A stretch of DNA of 64,000 bases from Pezicula radicicola (taxonomy: Eukaryota; Ascomycota; Leotiomycetes; Helotiales; Dermateaceae). This document shows positions 28,369 through 38,960 of this stretch, piece after piece (position 1 is the stretch's first letter; each line of letters opens with the position of its first letter). Position numbers and translations under genes: made by a program. The stretch lies in assembly GCA_003008705.1 (NCBI GenBank), contig PDUO01000012.1, forward strand, positions 944,870 through 1,008,869, given 5' to 3'. The notes under the pieces were generated by a model that did not search any database, was not told the DNA's origin, and worked only from the letters and a program-made list of their open reading frames with translations.

Positions 28369-29761
28369 TTAATTTTGCACCCTAGAATACTGCTGATCTT
28401 CAGCTTCCTCTTGTGTCTCGAGACTCTTAGTCGCTTGATAATGTGGCCTTCTATTGTAAGAATTGTGATATTCTGAAGGTTGTGCATATGACCTCGGAAG
28501 CTCTGTGCCGGTCTTGTTTCCCCAAGATTTCGTGTTCAGCGACAAGTTTTCGAATTCTCCGATAGAGGAATATGTAGTGTTTGTATTTGGCGCGTACGAG
28601 TAGTTCGAAGAATCGGGTGGCGTATACCTTGGGCTGCGGTCCTGAAAGCTCCGGTATGACTCCTGATCTAATAACACAGGAGGATCAGTCGAACTGGGGT
28701 TTGGAGGTAATGCGACTGTTGGGAAAATTGAACTGCGTTCAGTTTGGAAGTCTGCGGAGGCAGTAAATGGTGGATAAGACCCCGAAAGGTCATATCGCAT
28801 ACTTGATTTTGTCGCTGTGGAGTCTGAATAATTATCATTACCAGACGAAAAAGGAGCAATTGCCTGTAAGGAATCTGTGGGGCTACTTTGCTGGTGGAAC
28901 TGCTGCAGTTGAGTCCTATAAGGAACGAGTCCTAGCTTTAGCACTATTTCTTCCCCAAGCATAATTGGACAAGGCAAATTTTTCTCGATGTACAGGCTAA
29001 CATCGTCGAAAGAGATGCCGTCAATTTCGATTCGTGCTTTGATGCGTTCCTTAGTCCTCCGCCGAGATTTTGGGTAGTAAGGAAAGTTATCTGAAACTTT
29101 CTTTGGAAGCCGATAGTCGCTTAACTCCTCTGCAAAGAGCTTGCTAATAAATGTATGGTTCGATACACATTCCATAGCTTGACGCTGCTGCTTCTTTATG
29201 GTAACCTGGTGAACCGTGGGACTCGGAGGCTCCGTTATATAGCTTGGAGGGATAGTGTCATATGTTGAGTTACTCGCAGGCTGATTCGGGGATGGTTTTG
29301 GTCGCTCTCCTGGCTTCTTTGGAAATGGTTATTTGTTGAGAATTACTCGCAGCACTATAGTGAAATGACTTACTGGGCCTTCCGGTTGGGGTTCTACACT
29401 ACTTGGTCTCTTTACAGAGCCATCGTATTCTTGAGGCTAGAGCGTGATTCAGGCCTTGTCACTCTTCGAGCATGGGAACTGAGAACATAACCATACCTCA
29501 ACAACATCCGGGGCTCTGGTTTTCTTGGAAACAAAAGAGGCTGGTTAGTTAAATCAGAATATTAAAACTTGGTGCAGCACTTACAGGTTTCACTGCTTCG
29601 CCGCTGGACTTGCTATAGGTCTTTTCACCTTCTCTCTTTGCGCGGACGTGCTGGAAAAAGTCGTCAGTGTTTCCGCAGCAGTCATGCATAGAATCTGTAG
29701 CCGATGGAGATAAGAAGTATCATACCTTGTGATGCCGCCCTTGGTCACCCTTCTTAAACAT
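28369..29761 (-). CDS. Unknown protein with retropepsin-like region lacking the catalytic triad
   Basis: Five exons: 29726-29761, 29585-29650, 29497-29523 (9 codons), 29374-29436 and 28369-29316, joining to 379 aa. The first third is polar and proline-rich. Around residues 105-180 the order resembles a clan AA (retropepsin-like) fold: AMECVSNHTFISKLFAEELS at the place of the usual A-x-D-T/S-G-x-x-x-N-F-I-S, then ARIEIDGISFDDVSLYIEK and CPIMLGEEIVLKLGL, matching the flap and the LG-x-x-x-x-x-LG-L ending. The D-T/S-G triplet reads E-C-V, so protease activity is not expected. The C-terminal half is Ser/Pro/Tyr-rich and disordered. Exon phases agree, so the gene model is sound; the fold assignment is my inference and weak. 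Confidence 0.65.
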
Positions 29762-32354
29762 GGTGATGGTGTTCACAGACTACGGAGCTGGAGGCTGGCG
29801 CTATAACATTATTCATGTCGGTCGCAGTGCCGATCGTAGCATTTAAAGTTTGTTCTTATTGTACCTAGAAGATTTTAATCTACTATCGCGAGGCTTTCTG
29901 ACACCTTAGTTAATTCGGGCTGTGTTGACACGTAAATTCAGAGGATCGACTGCGCTCCAGATAGAGCCAGTCATGATAGTGTACGCATGGTAACACCAAT
30001 CACCCTGCAAGGGGGCTATTGGCCTACGATTTTGGGCATCAATGCAAGGCGAATCTCAACACGGCGGTGTGTGAGGGAGGCAGAGCCTCTGTTGAAGATT
30101 CCAGGCGATCGTCGCAAATTGGAGGACTGGAAGGTGTGATGGTAGGAGGAGCCAGCAGCAAGGCAAGATAGTCAAGAATTTGTGGCTCATCGGGAGCGAA
30201 TGCTTTCTCGGTCCATGCGGCAGGCTGCCAATGCAAACAGCATAAGGCAACCGATTAGCAACACATGACTATTCTGCCTTAACGTCCCGATAACCTGGGC
30301 TTGCCGACAATGAGGGGAAAGACGTTGAACCCCGAAGCCCCATCTCCTGGGGCACGTCACCTGAAGGAGGCCTCTCTTGATTATTCGTCCTTCCATTCTC
30401 GAGCTCTCAATAGTAGGGTGCGATACTGTGATACTGTCGATACCAAGGGTGTGACCGCTGTGGTTGATGGTTGATCTTTGTGTCCTTAGGCGGCACGAAC
30501 CCAATTGGGCTTTCGCTGGCACTTCACATGCCAAAGAATCACGGCCACAAGGATATCGTCTCATATCGCCTCCATTATTGCCGTCTTCAAAGAGAAGGCT
30601 AGCCACTAGCTAGAAGGGAAACTTGTCTTGCTCTCTAAATTTGCTCAGGTTGTTCATTGCCCTTTCCCGAAACGCACTCTCCTACTCTAATTTGGATCAC
30701 TTTCTTCTGAACTTTCGAGAAGAGCTAGGCTGGCTCGAGTACTCGGCACTCTTCAAGTACCCAATAGCACGACCGAAAGCCGAAGTCAGCCTCACACGCA
30801 ATTCTGAGTCCCTATTTAAACAAAGTCTGGCTCTGGCTTCAAAGACAGCGTTGTAGATGTGCTTGTTGCTTTTTATTCCAGAGAAGATTCCACTGGACCT
30901 CTTGTGCTCGCATGGTGGCGCTTGCCGTCTTCTTGTCCTTATACACTGCTGGGTGTTCTTGAGCGCAAAAGTCCAAGACGTTTCCTCGCTTCGTCTCCAG
31001 TTGGCTACGCTAAGGTACTTCGTAGTACAGTATGCGTTGCCGGGGTTGTTGCTGCCGACGTCGAAAGAGACCTAACCTAGGCATGGGAGACGGCCTCCAG
31101 GCTTCCTTTCCTTCTTGGCAGTCTTCGCTAATAAATCGCAAGTGCAATTTGCAGCTCTTTCGTGGTCATGGAGAGCATAATAAAGTAGAGGAAGAGTTCG
31201 AGAACATATTCTCAGTGGGGAGTATCACGAACAAGCGCAACGCTGTCCCTCGAGAACCTGTCGAAGTAAACTCGGAGTTCCCACACAAGGAATGAGCTGG
31301 CACCATCAACGTGTGAAATAGCCTCCTCGCGACACGACACGCGACGAACACCCAAACAGCAAACCAGGCACCCCAGTCACATACCGTCATATACTCACCC
31401 ACTTAATTTCCTCCTGCCAAGCTTTTTGTCAAAATCAAGGAAGCAACCGAGTGGCTCATTTACCCATCCCACCAATGAAAACAAGATCGCAAAGTTGAGC
31501 CACACCTATCACTCCAAACTCTACGTCAGAGCGCCGAATTAACTTCTCCCATCTGCTGGTTGCCGCCCGCAGATCTGCAAGTCTGCTATCAAAATGAGTA
31601 CCTCTGTATCAAACAAGCTGAACAGTCCTGCGACAGATGAACCAAAAGCTGCCAAATGACGTTAAAACAAAATAACCATAGGGTTACAGCCTTGAATTTC
31701 ATCAAAGCTTAATTCCCCGTTCTAGTACTCTTTCAGGGTCTTTTTTGATGGATCAACCAATGAGAATTTACTGGACAATTTTCCATAACTTCAGGTCGCT
31801 CTAGACTTCTCTCTTTGAGTACAACCCTGGAGCATTTTGGTCTGAAGACACTGAACTGGCCACTTCCGTTGGCGCACACTGTGCCAAACAGGTGTTCAGC
31901 CACATTTCAGGGGCAACCGAGGGACAGTGAGAGAAGTTGAATGGGGGAAGCCTCTGACGCGAATCACACCTATGACCATGCAGGACCAAAACAAAAGGTG
32001 CTAAAAAACCTGCATTCCTTGCTTTCCGTCACAAAGAATGAGAAAAGATCGACCAGGGCCACGAACAAGATCTTCAAGGAGACACGACGACACGCAGAAG
32101 CATAAAAGCTCTGCCTTATTCCCCAACTCTGGTGCCGATCGTTCAAACGTTCTCACTTTCAAGTACTTCCCGTCTACCGAGTATATCAAAAACTTCGTCG
32201 CCTGGTCGCCTCGCTTCTCGCCTACTTAAGTACCTCCACACCACACCAACAACAAACCTCTTTCATCTCCTCTCCTCTCCTCTCCTCTCCTCCAAAGCAA
32301 CAAACACTCCCCCTCACCAATCACCAATCATCAATCACCATACAAGACTTCAAA
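29762..32354. other. 2.6 kb without a supported gene
   Basis: Several short open frames occur (largest 30187-30606 on the minus strand and 30857-31080 on the plus strand) but none has introns, domain motifs or a convincing context. Base composition is less AT-rich than other spacers, so an unrecognised or non-coding transcript is possible. A pyrimidine tract of five TCTCC units at 32266-32293 lies just upstream of the SUR7/PalI gene, as often seen near fungal transcription starts. Confidence 0.4.
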
Positions 32355-33180
32355 ATGGCCCAAACAGGCCTGTTTCATCACATCGGAACCTTCCTCCTCT
32401 TCGCCTCTGCAATCCTCCTCCTAATAACCACAATCTCCTCCCCAATAATCAACGACATCGGTCTCCTCAAAGTAACCCTAACAAACTCATCCGATCTACG
32501 TAATTCCTCCGTAACATTCGGAACATTCGGACACTGCATTCTCGATGTTGCTCCCAAGGAGTAAGTCTAGTTCAGTTCCCCCATCTCACCAATCAAATCA
32601 CATGCGCGAGCGCGAGAGTAAAAAGAATCAAAAGACTAATAAAATCCACCACAACAATAGCTCCGACCAAGATTTCTGCACCGGAAAACACATCGGTTAC
32701 AACCCCGCCCTAATCATGTCCGGAATCGACGACACCCACTTCAACACAGCCTCAACCGACACAACCAAAGCCCTAACCCGAGTAATGATCCTCCACCCAA
32801 TCGCCTGCGGCCTAGCCTTCATCGCCTTCCTCCTCGCCCTAGGAGCCGGAGTCTTCGGCTCCCTCCTCGCCTCCTTCGTCTCAGCCATAACCTGGGTCAT
32901 AACAGTAATCGTAATGGCCTGCGACTTCGCGTTGTTCGGAATAATCAAAAACCACATCAACAAAGATGGAAGCGGAAGTCACGCGAAATATTCAGTTGCC
33001 ATGTGGACGATCTTGGCTGCTATGATTTTGCTTTTCTTTGCTACTTTTATTGTCTTGTTTACTTGCTTTTCTGCCCGATTGCATAAGAAAAGTGCGAGGA
33101 CTAGCAAGGCTGCCGATGCTGGGTTTCCCGTTACGACCCGTCGCCATTTTTGGCAGAGAAAGACGAGGACCACGTACTAA
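32355..33180 (+). CDS. SUR7/PalI family four-helix membrane protein
   Basis: Two exons (32355-32560, 32661-33180) give 241 aa. Helix 1 (GTFLLFASAILLLITTISSP) is followed by an extracellular loop with FGTFGHC and GYNPALIM, then three more helices (CGLAFIAFLLALGAGVFGS, SAITWVITVIVMACDFALF, WTILAAMILLFFATFIVLF) and a short basic C-terminus. This is the SUR7/PalI arrangement. Members include Rim9/PalI, the helper of the ambient-pH sensor at the plasma membrane, and eisosome Sur7 proteins. The position of FG-x-FG-x-C and the 'LLLITTISSP' start are closest to the PalI/Rim9 side. Classical PalI proteins of moulds have a long cytosolic tail, which is absent here, so this may be a PalI-like paralogue rather than PalI itself. 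Confidence 0.82.
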
Positions 33181-33731
33181 GCGGATGCCGGGTTTGGATG
33201 AAGGGGCTTGGATGAGAGGAGCTAGCCATTGATGAGATATCCGGATGATGGGAGAGAGATGGGGGAGAGATTTCCTTTTTCTTAAATACCACGACTACTT
33301 GATTGGGATTGGATGGAGTTTGGTGGACCAAGGGCCTCACGAGACCCTGATTTTTCTTTTCGGATTACCGCTACTATCAGTATTGCTTATTGCAAGCGTT
33401 TTGCATTCAGAGATACCACACACATAATGACCTATATCAGGTCGTTTTACTAGTCCTTTTTGTACGATACCAATTTCAAATACAAAAAGATCACAAAATC
33501 ACCAAGTCCAAAAAAATCGCAATTTTGTCACTCGTTGTAAGTTAAGCAAAAGGCAATTGAGGCGTTTTCAAAAGCAATGTATTTTTGCTCTACGAATCTA
33601 GCTAAACTTTTATCACTGTCCCAATGATCCCAGTGGCACGGTTGTGTCCCCAGTGTTCCCAGAGTTATCAATGCGAAATTTCAGACACGCCGCCCGTAAG
33701 GTATTCTCTCCCTAATAGTCCAGCATCAATC
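33181..33731. other. Intergenic between convergent genes
   Basis: 3' regions of the SUR7/PalI and DUF4139 genes. No further signal. Confidence 0.5.
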
Positions 33732-36026
33732 CTAAGCATTAACAACGACATCGCCAGCTGGGAAAGAAGCCTCGTACTCCAAGACAAGTTTGACGCCTTG
33801 GCCAGGATTCAACTTGACATTCCAAGCAACCTCACCATCCTTCTTGGCTTCGGCGACAGCGGAACCCCATTTGCCAATATTGGCTACCTCCTTGCCATTG
33901 TTGTAGACGCTGGCTCTCGCACTAGCAGCAGAGCCCTTGGACAAACTCTGTGGCGGAGGAGCGGCAGGGGTCAAACTAGTACCAGAAACGACCTTATCTC
34001 CACTACCGACTTTCAACCCTCGAGGATGAGTGATCTCAATGTGAAGACGTTCTTCTTGGGAGACAGGAACTTGATCGAGAACAGTGAGCTCAACGGATGT
34101 GCTTGGCTTGGTGTTTGTGATGTTGATGCAACGAACGAAGATGTTACTGTCTTCCTTGCTGAAAATACCAGATTGGCTGCGGCGGACTTCAGGCTTGGGA
34201 TAGTTGACAGTGATTGCTGGGTCAACTCCAAGAGGTAGCGAGAAACTCTCGCCGGAAGAGCAGCGGGGAAAGGTTGCCTGGCCGAGGAACGATCCGTCCA
34301 AAGTAAGACCCAATGGGCCTTTAAGGAGAGTGATCCTGGAGTTGTTCCGAATGCGAGCCTTGAGGAAGGCAACTGGTCGAAGCTTGCCAATAATGATGTG
34401 AGAGAATATGACGTTCTTGAAATCAATCTTGGCAATCTTGTGTCGGATTGCGGAGTTGCTGGGAGTGATTGTCTTGAGTCCGGGAACATCGTAAGTAGTA
34501 GTCATGCCAGTCTCTTCCCAGGCACCTTCCTCAAAAGTCAGGCGAGGGGTTTGGTCAGTGGAGGGGCCATCATCACACAATCCGAACCCCATTTCTTCGT
34601 CTGATTCTTCACATTCCTCCTCGAAGTTAACACAATGAGCTACTACAGCACCACCGTGACTTGATCTATAGGCAGGAGCACTATATTCTCGCATAGTATT
34701 ATTGCTTGCTGGAGCGAATGATTGTGTTGGAGCCGGTAAGGACGCCATGAAAGCTTTTGCAGCCACTTCCCCTGCTTCCTTTCGCTGTCTGACATGAGAG
34801 CTTTTAGTGTAATTGTAGCCGAACATCAGAGATCTGGGCTTGTTGACTTGACCGTGCTTTTCCAACTGTTGCTGACGCTTTTGGTTTCTTTCGTAGTCGC
34901 TTGTAAGAACACTGGTCTGGCCCCGTTGGCCCTTTATAAGATGAACATGCCATGGATGCAAAACAGGAATACTCTCATTCAGACCCGAGAACGTGGTTTG
35001 GGAGGTGGATAGAACGACCTTGGCATCGCGCCAAGTCTCAGAAGTTGTATTGAACAGCTCTGCTCCATAGTGCAATGTACCCGAAGACTTCAAAGTGTCA
35101 AGATTGAGCTCATATCGTGGCGACCATTTAGCAGAGTATGTGATGTACGATAGAGTGAGGTTGATCTCTCTAATTTCGGCGGCAGTTGGGGCTTCTGGCG
35201 CGACCTTTGTCAAGGAATCAGTGTCGATGGATCCACGGCGAGACGATGCTGGAGTGAGGGTTGATGGTTCGAGACTGATAGTGATGCGATAAACAGTCTT
35301 GGCCCAGAAAGATTCCCGATCAGCCTTGATGCGAGTCTTCTCCTTCTTAGCATCTTCCTTCTGGCGAGCCTTCTTTTCCAAGAGTTTGGTCTTCTCCTTC
35401 CGGATCTTTTCGTCAGCCTTAGCTGCTGCCTTGGCCAGCTTGATTCCTTCCTTCTCTGCCTTCTTGATCTCCTCTTGGAGGTCGGCAGACTTGGTAGTGC
35501 TGGACTTGAACTCCTTGTAGATTTTCTCTCGTTCATTATGGTACGACGTCAGGACTTGGTCGAGGTCGGAGGGGCGATCAGATTTCACACTAGATGCATA
35601 ATTATCGAGTAGGCTTAGTCGACAGGTGGCTGAGTTGACCATCTCTTTGGCATCTGTGAGTTCTACGTTGAGCTGCTTAATCTTAGCAGTGATGGATTTG
35701 ATAGCTTCGAACTCCTTTTCAGACTCTGTTTCTTCTTCACTTTCCGATTCGGAGTCGGAGGGATAGATATCTTCATAATGTTCTTGGTTTGGTAGGGAGT
35801 CAATTTTGAGGTCGGTGATCGTCGCAGCTCCGGTGCCTTCAACTTTGATAGAGTGCTCATCAACAGTAGGAGCTAAGCCGTGGATGATGATTTGGTTGGT
35901 GCCAGGCTTGAGAGCAATCTCCTTGATATCACGGACAATCTGCGCACGGTCGGGGAAGAGTACTACAGTGCGGGTCGTGAGGTCCCGGAGTAGGAACTCC
36001 TGCTTGTTGTTTGACTCGTTCGACAT
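33732..36026 (-). CDS. DUF4140/DUF4139 (mucoidy inhibitor A-like) protein
   Basis: Intronless, 764 aa from ATG at 36024-36026; a TTG or ATG further upstream would only add a leader with no conserved sequence. The N-terminal DUF4140 segment (TTRTVVLFPDRAQIVRDIKE to SIKVEGTG, residues about 15-70) is followed by an acidic stretch (SDSESESEEETESEKE). A long lysine/glutamate-rich coiled coil comes next (about residues 105-260), then DUF4139 to the end (markers LTLSYITYSAKWSPRYEL, LSTSQTTFSGLNE, VRCINITNTKPS, GQGVKLVLEYEASFP). The family is present in bacteria and fungi and carries a historical name from an alginate regulator; its biochemical role is not established. Predicted cytosolic. Confidence 0.9.
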   Translation of the reverse strand: MSNESNNKQEFLLRDLTTRTVVLFPDRAQIVRDIKEIALKPGTNQIIIHGLAPTVDEHSIKVEGTGAATITDLKIDSLPNQEHYEDIYPSDSESESEEETESEKEFEAIKSITAKIKQLNVELTDAKEMVNSATCRLSLLDNYASSVKSDRPSDLDQVLTSYHNEREKIYKEFKSSTTKSADLQEEIKKAEKEGIKLAKAAAKADEKIRKEKTKLLEKKARQKEDAKKEKTRIKADRESFWAKTVYRITISLEPSTLTPASSRRGSIDTDSLTKVAPEAPTAAEIREINLTLSYITYSAKWSPRYELNLDTLKSSGTLHYGAELFNTTSETWRDAKVVLSTSQTTFSGLNESIPVLHPWHVHLIKGQRGQTSVLTSDYERNQKRQQQLEKHGQVNKPRSLMFGYNYTKSSHVRQRKEAGEVAAKAFMASLPAPTQSFAPASNNTMREYSAPAYRSSHGGAVVAHCVNFEEECEESDEEMGFGLCDDGPSTDQTPRLTFEEGAWEETGMTTTYDVPGLKTITPSNSAIRHKIAKIDFKNVIFSHIIIGKLRPVAFLKARIRNNSRITLLKGPLGLTLDGSFLGQATFPRCSSGESFSLPLGVDPAITVNYPKPEVRRSQSGIFSKEDSNIFVRCINITNTKPSTSVELTVLDQVPVSQEERLHIEITHPRGLKVGSGDKVVSGTSLTPAAPPPQSLSKGSAASARASVYNNGKEVANIGKWGSAVAEAKKDGEVAWNVKLNPGQGVKLVLEYEASFPAGDVVVNA

Positions 36027-36980
36027 GATAATGTGCTGTAGGGTGGTCAGTAGAGCAGAAAATGTTGGCACATGGTGGGGAGGATCAATCACAGAGTGGT
36101 ATTTCTGGTTGTGGATGCAATGTTGAATGTTATGGCAAAAAGCAAGATGTTGTGGGCGAGATGAGATACAAGCAGAAGAAGTATGTTGATGATGAATGAA
36201 GAAGGAAAGGGAGGGGTAATGGCAAGAGAAGGAGTAGGCACTTATACCTACCTACCTACATTTACCTCCTCGCCGGCAGGCAGCCTTGTTGAAAGTCTGA
36301 CATGCGGAGCAACCAATCAGAAAGCTTTCGTACCTGACTAGATACACACCAGTCAAAGAGCAAGACATCAGGCAACCATGCTTCAATATCTATCATTCGC
36401 CGAAGTTGAGTCACGACATCTTTGTGGTGGTGGAGATGAAAGGTGTATGAAGGCGTACAAGTCACGGCTTGGCTGTGCCTGGCTGCGCACAGCCACATCG
36501 ACCACGTGAAGTGCACATTCCCGCTTACCTGGTAATCTTCTTTGTTTGGAGATTCTAATCAGCTGGGTTATTTTGTCATTAGGGGAAAATAAAATTTCGC
36601 ATTGTCAAAGGCAGATATGTACCTATTGCTTTTGCTGTAACATCTTCCCATTATTCTACAATGATTCGCTAAGCGACGTCATGGTTACTCTAGGTTCGTA
36701 CTTTTGGGCGAAGACTTTGACTCATGCGGCGTAGGAAGTACGGAAGCTCTACTACGTAAGGCGTCTTTCTTTGAAAAGAGTTAAAGTATAGGTATAAGGT
36801 AGGTAGAGTTGGTTTTTTTTGTATATAGGTTTCTTTCTCAATTCATTTCATTGCAAGACCTGGCTGAGGGTTTCACCATTGATATTACAGTCAACATCCT
36901 AATTCATTAAAAAATCATAGTCACATTATATAGCTCGAATCCTCAATGGATTGCACAACAAAAACCAACAACCACCCAAT
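36027..36980. other. Intergenic, 5' side of DUF4139 gene
   Basis: Probable promoter of the DUF4139 gene and 3' side of the peptide transporter. A few CTAC repeats near 36241-36260. No gene seen. Confidence 0.5.
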
Positions 36981-38960
36981 CTAAAGCTTTTCCTTAATCT
37001 CAACCGGCTCAGCCGCAAGACTAGCATTATCCTCAATATCCTTAGGATTACCACCATCCATATGACCAACAGGTAACTGATTCAACTCATCATCCATAGC
37101 ATCCAACTCTCTAAACTGAATCCAGAATAAGATTCCACCAACAGCAGCCAAAACGGCCATAGTTCCATAATTCCAAACCAGTAATGGATCAGCTGATAGA
37201 GAAACGAAAGCTTCGCCGATAGCGGCTGAGATGGCGGACATGAAGAGTGCGAAAGCTTGAACTAGGGATCGCATGTTTCGGGGTGCTTTTGAGAAGGCGT
37301 ATTCGAGGGAGGTAATTGAGGCGAAGATTTCGGAGATGGCGATTAAGACGTAGGCGCCTGTTTGGGCCCAGACGTTGATGTTTACTGTTGGGCAGCTTGT
37401 CTCTCCGTCCCCACCGAGAGCAGTAGGTAGAATACCAGCGGCATGTCTACCACAGATGGAGTACTTGTAGATATAAGCTTGGATTACAGCAGCCCATACC
37501 ATTGCCATGGAACCGGTGAAGAAACCAGCTGTGATTTTCTTGATGGGTGAGAAGTTGATTTTCATCTTGCGGAGTAAGGGGTAGATGAAGAGATCGCAGA
37601 TGGGGATTAGGATAATGAGTGCGAAGGGATCAAGGTTGGAGAGGACGTCGTTGGGGAGACCGTTGAGCTTCATTACGGCTGCTTGGGAGGTCAAGTTGTT
37701 GTTGAGTTGGTTATATGTGATCCAGTAGAGTGGGTACCAGCAGAAGACAGAGCAGGCGGCGAACCCTCTTCTAACTTCATCAACCCATTGGTCGTCGAAG
37801 GTCATCCATGAAGGTCGTTGAGAGGGCGCAATAGCAGAAGGCTTGACGGCTTCCCAGAATGTACCATCGTTGAGGCGCTTGTAGGTTGATACTGGGTTTA
37901 GGGACCAGCGACCTTTGTTTCCGAGGATGAAAATCCTCATAGCTTTCCCGAGCACGGACCCTTGAGGGGGTTGGCGCTTGTATTTGTCACGACCATACCA
38001 CATTACAAGGGGGCAGACGCAAAGGAGGACTGTGGGGAGGAGGTATGAGAGCCAGAAGCCGACGTATTTCTCCGCGTAGACCATTCCAATTTGACCGACA
38101 AGAGCACCAATGTTGATGAAGAGGTAAAAGTAATGGTAGATTCTGCTGGCGGTGACTGCGGGGTCAATAATGACTCGTTCTCCTTCCTCAGTGGTCCGTA
38201 CGATCATCTTTGTGAGAGGAAGCTGCTCAACGATCAAAGGCGAGATGTTGGGCTTGAAAGAACCAGTTCCAACACCCATGATGATAAGACCAATGATGAA
38301 GGCTGCAAGTGAGCTGGAGGGCTTCACAATGACTGGTGGAATTGCGGAGATGACCATAATTATGTGACCGAGGATAGCGATGGCGAGGGCGAAGCAGATA
38401 GTTCTGTAACGACCTAGATGTGCATCTGCTACGTATGCACCGAAGAGAGGGATCAGGTAGACCCAGAACTGGTTGAAAGTTCCAATTCCAGTTGACGCTT
38501 GTTGTCCCATGTTAAGAGCACCAGATTGTCCCGAGAAGCCTGCTCCTGTGCGAGACCCAGTGGGGAGAGGTTGTTGGATGAAATTGGTGACTTTTTTAAA
38601 TGTCAATAAACCATCCACAATTTCAATTCAAAAATATTGTGTAGACCTACAAACAACGGTGGTTCCATAGTAACTGAATCGTTCACACAATTCGACAAAC
38701 GCAATAGTGTAAACCTTCCATGGAATCTTGTCGCTTACTCTTCTCAGAGTATGGAATTCCTCCTCGGTTGGAAACTCGCCCTGCACTTCATCATCGTCGT
38801 AATCTGAGAATCGGTATTGCGTTGCTTGGCCTTCGACAACTGCTGGCTTTGCGACTGCGTGTGCAGATACAGGGAGATCGTGCTTCTGGTCGGCTGGGGG
38901 TGCGAGAGTAGAATCATGCTGAATGCTAGCGGTAGAATCCATGATGTCGCTAGTTGTCAT
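36981..38960 (-). CDS. ptr2: PTR2-type proton-coupled di/tripeptide transporter (POT family)
   Basis: Two exons (38651-38960, 36981-38590) give 639 aa. Cytosolic acidic N-terminus, then the POT signature ELCERFSYYG at the start of helix 1, GAYVADAHLGRYRTI after helix 2, GTGSFKPNISPL, and the second PTR2 signature in YHYFYLFINIGALVG. About 12 helices with a large central loop, and the late signature SEIFASITSLEYAFSKAP. These proteins import di- and tripeptides with protons across the plasma membrane and are normally controlled by nitrogen supply; no specific control site was identified here. The start at 38958-38960 is the first ATG in frame. Confidence 0.93.

Noticed and set aside
30187..30606. 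139-codon open frame on the minus strand
   Set aside because: No introns, no domain, composition not convincingly coding.
30857..31080. Overlapping 72-73 codon open frames on the plus strand
   Set aside because: Short, two frames equally open, no recognisable family; kept only as a reason to look at the region.
35210..35536. Basic 108-codon frame in the DUF4139 gene
   Set aside because: Out-of-frame reading of the lysine-rich coiled coil.
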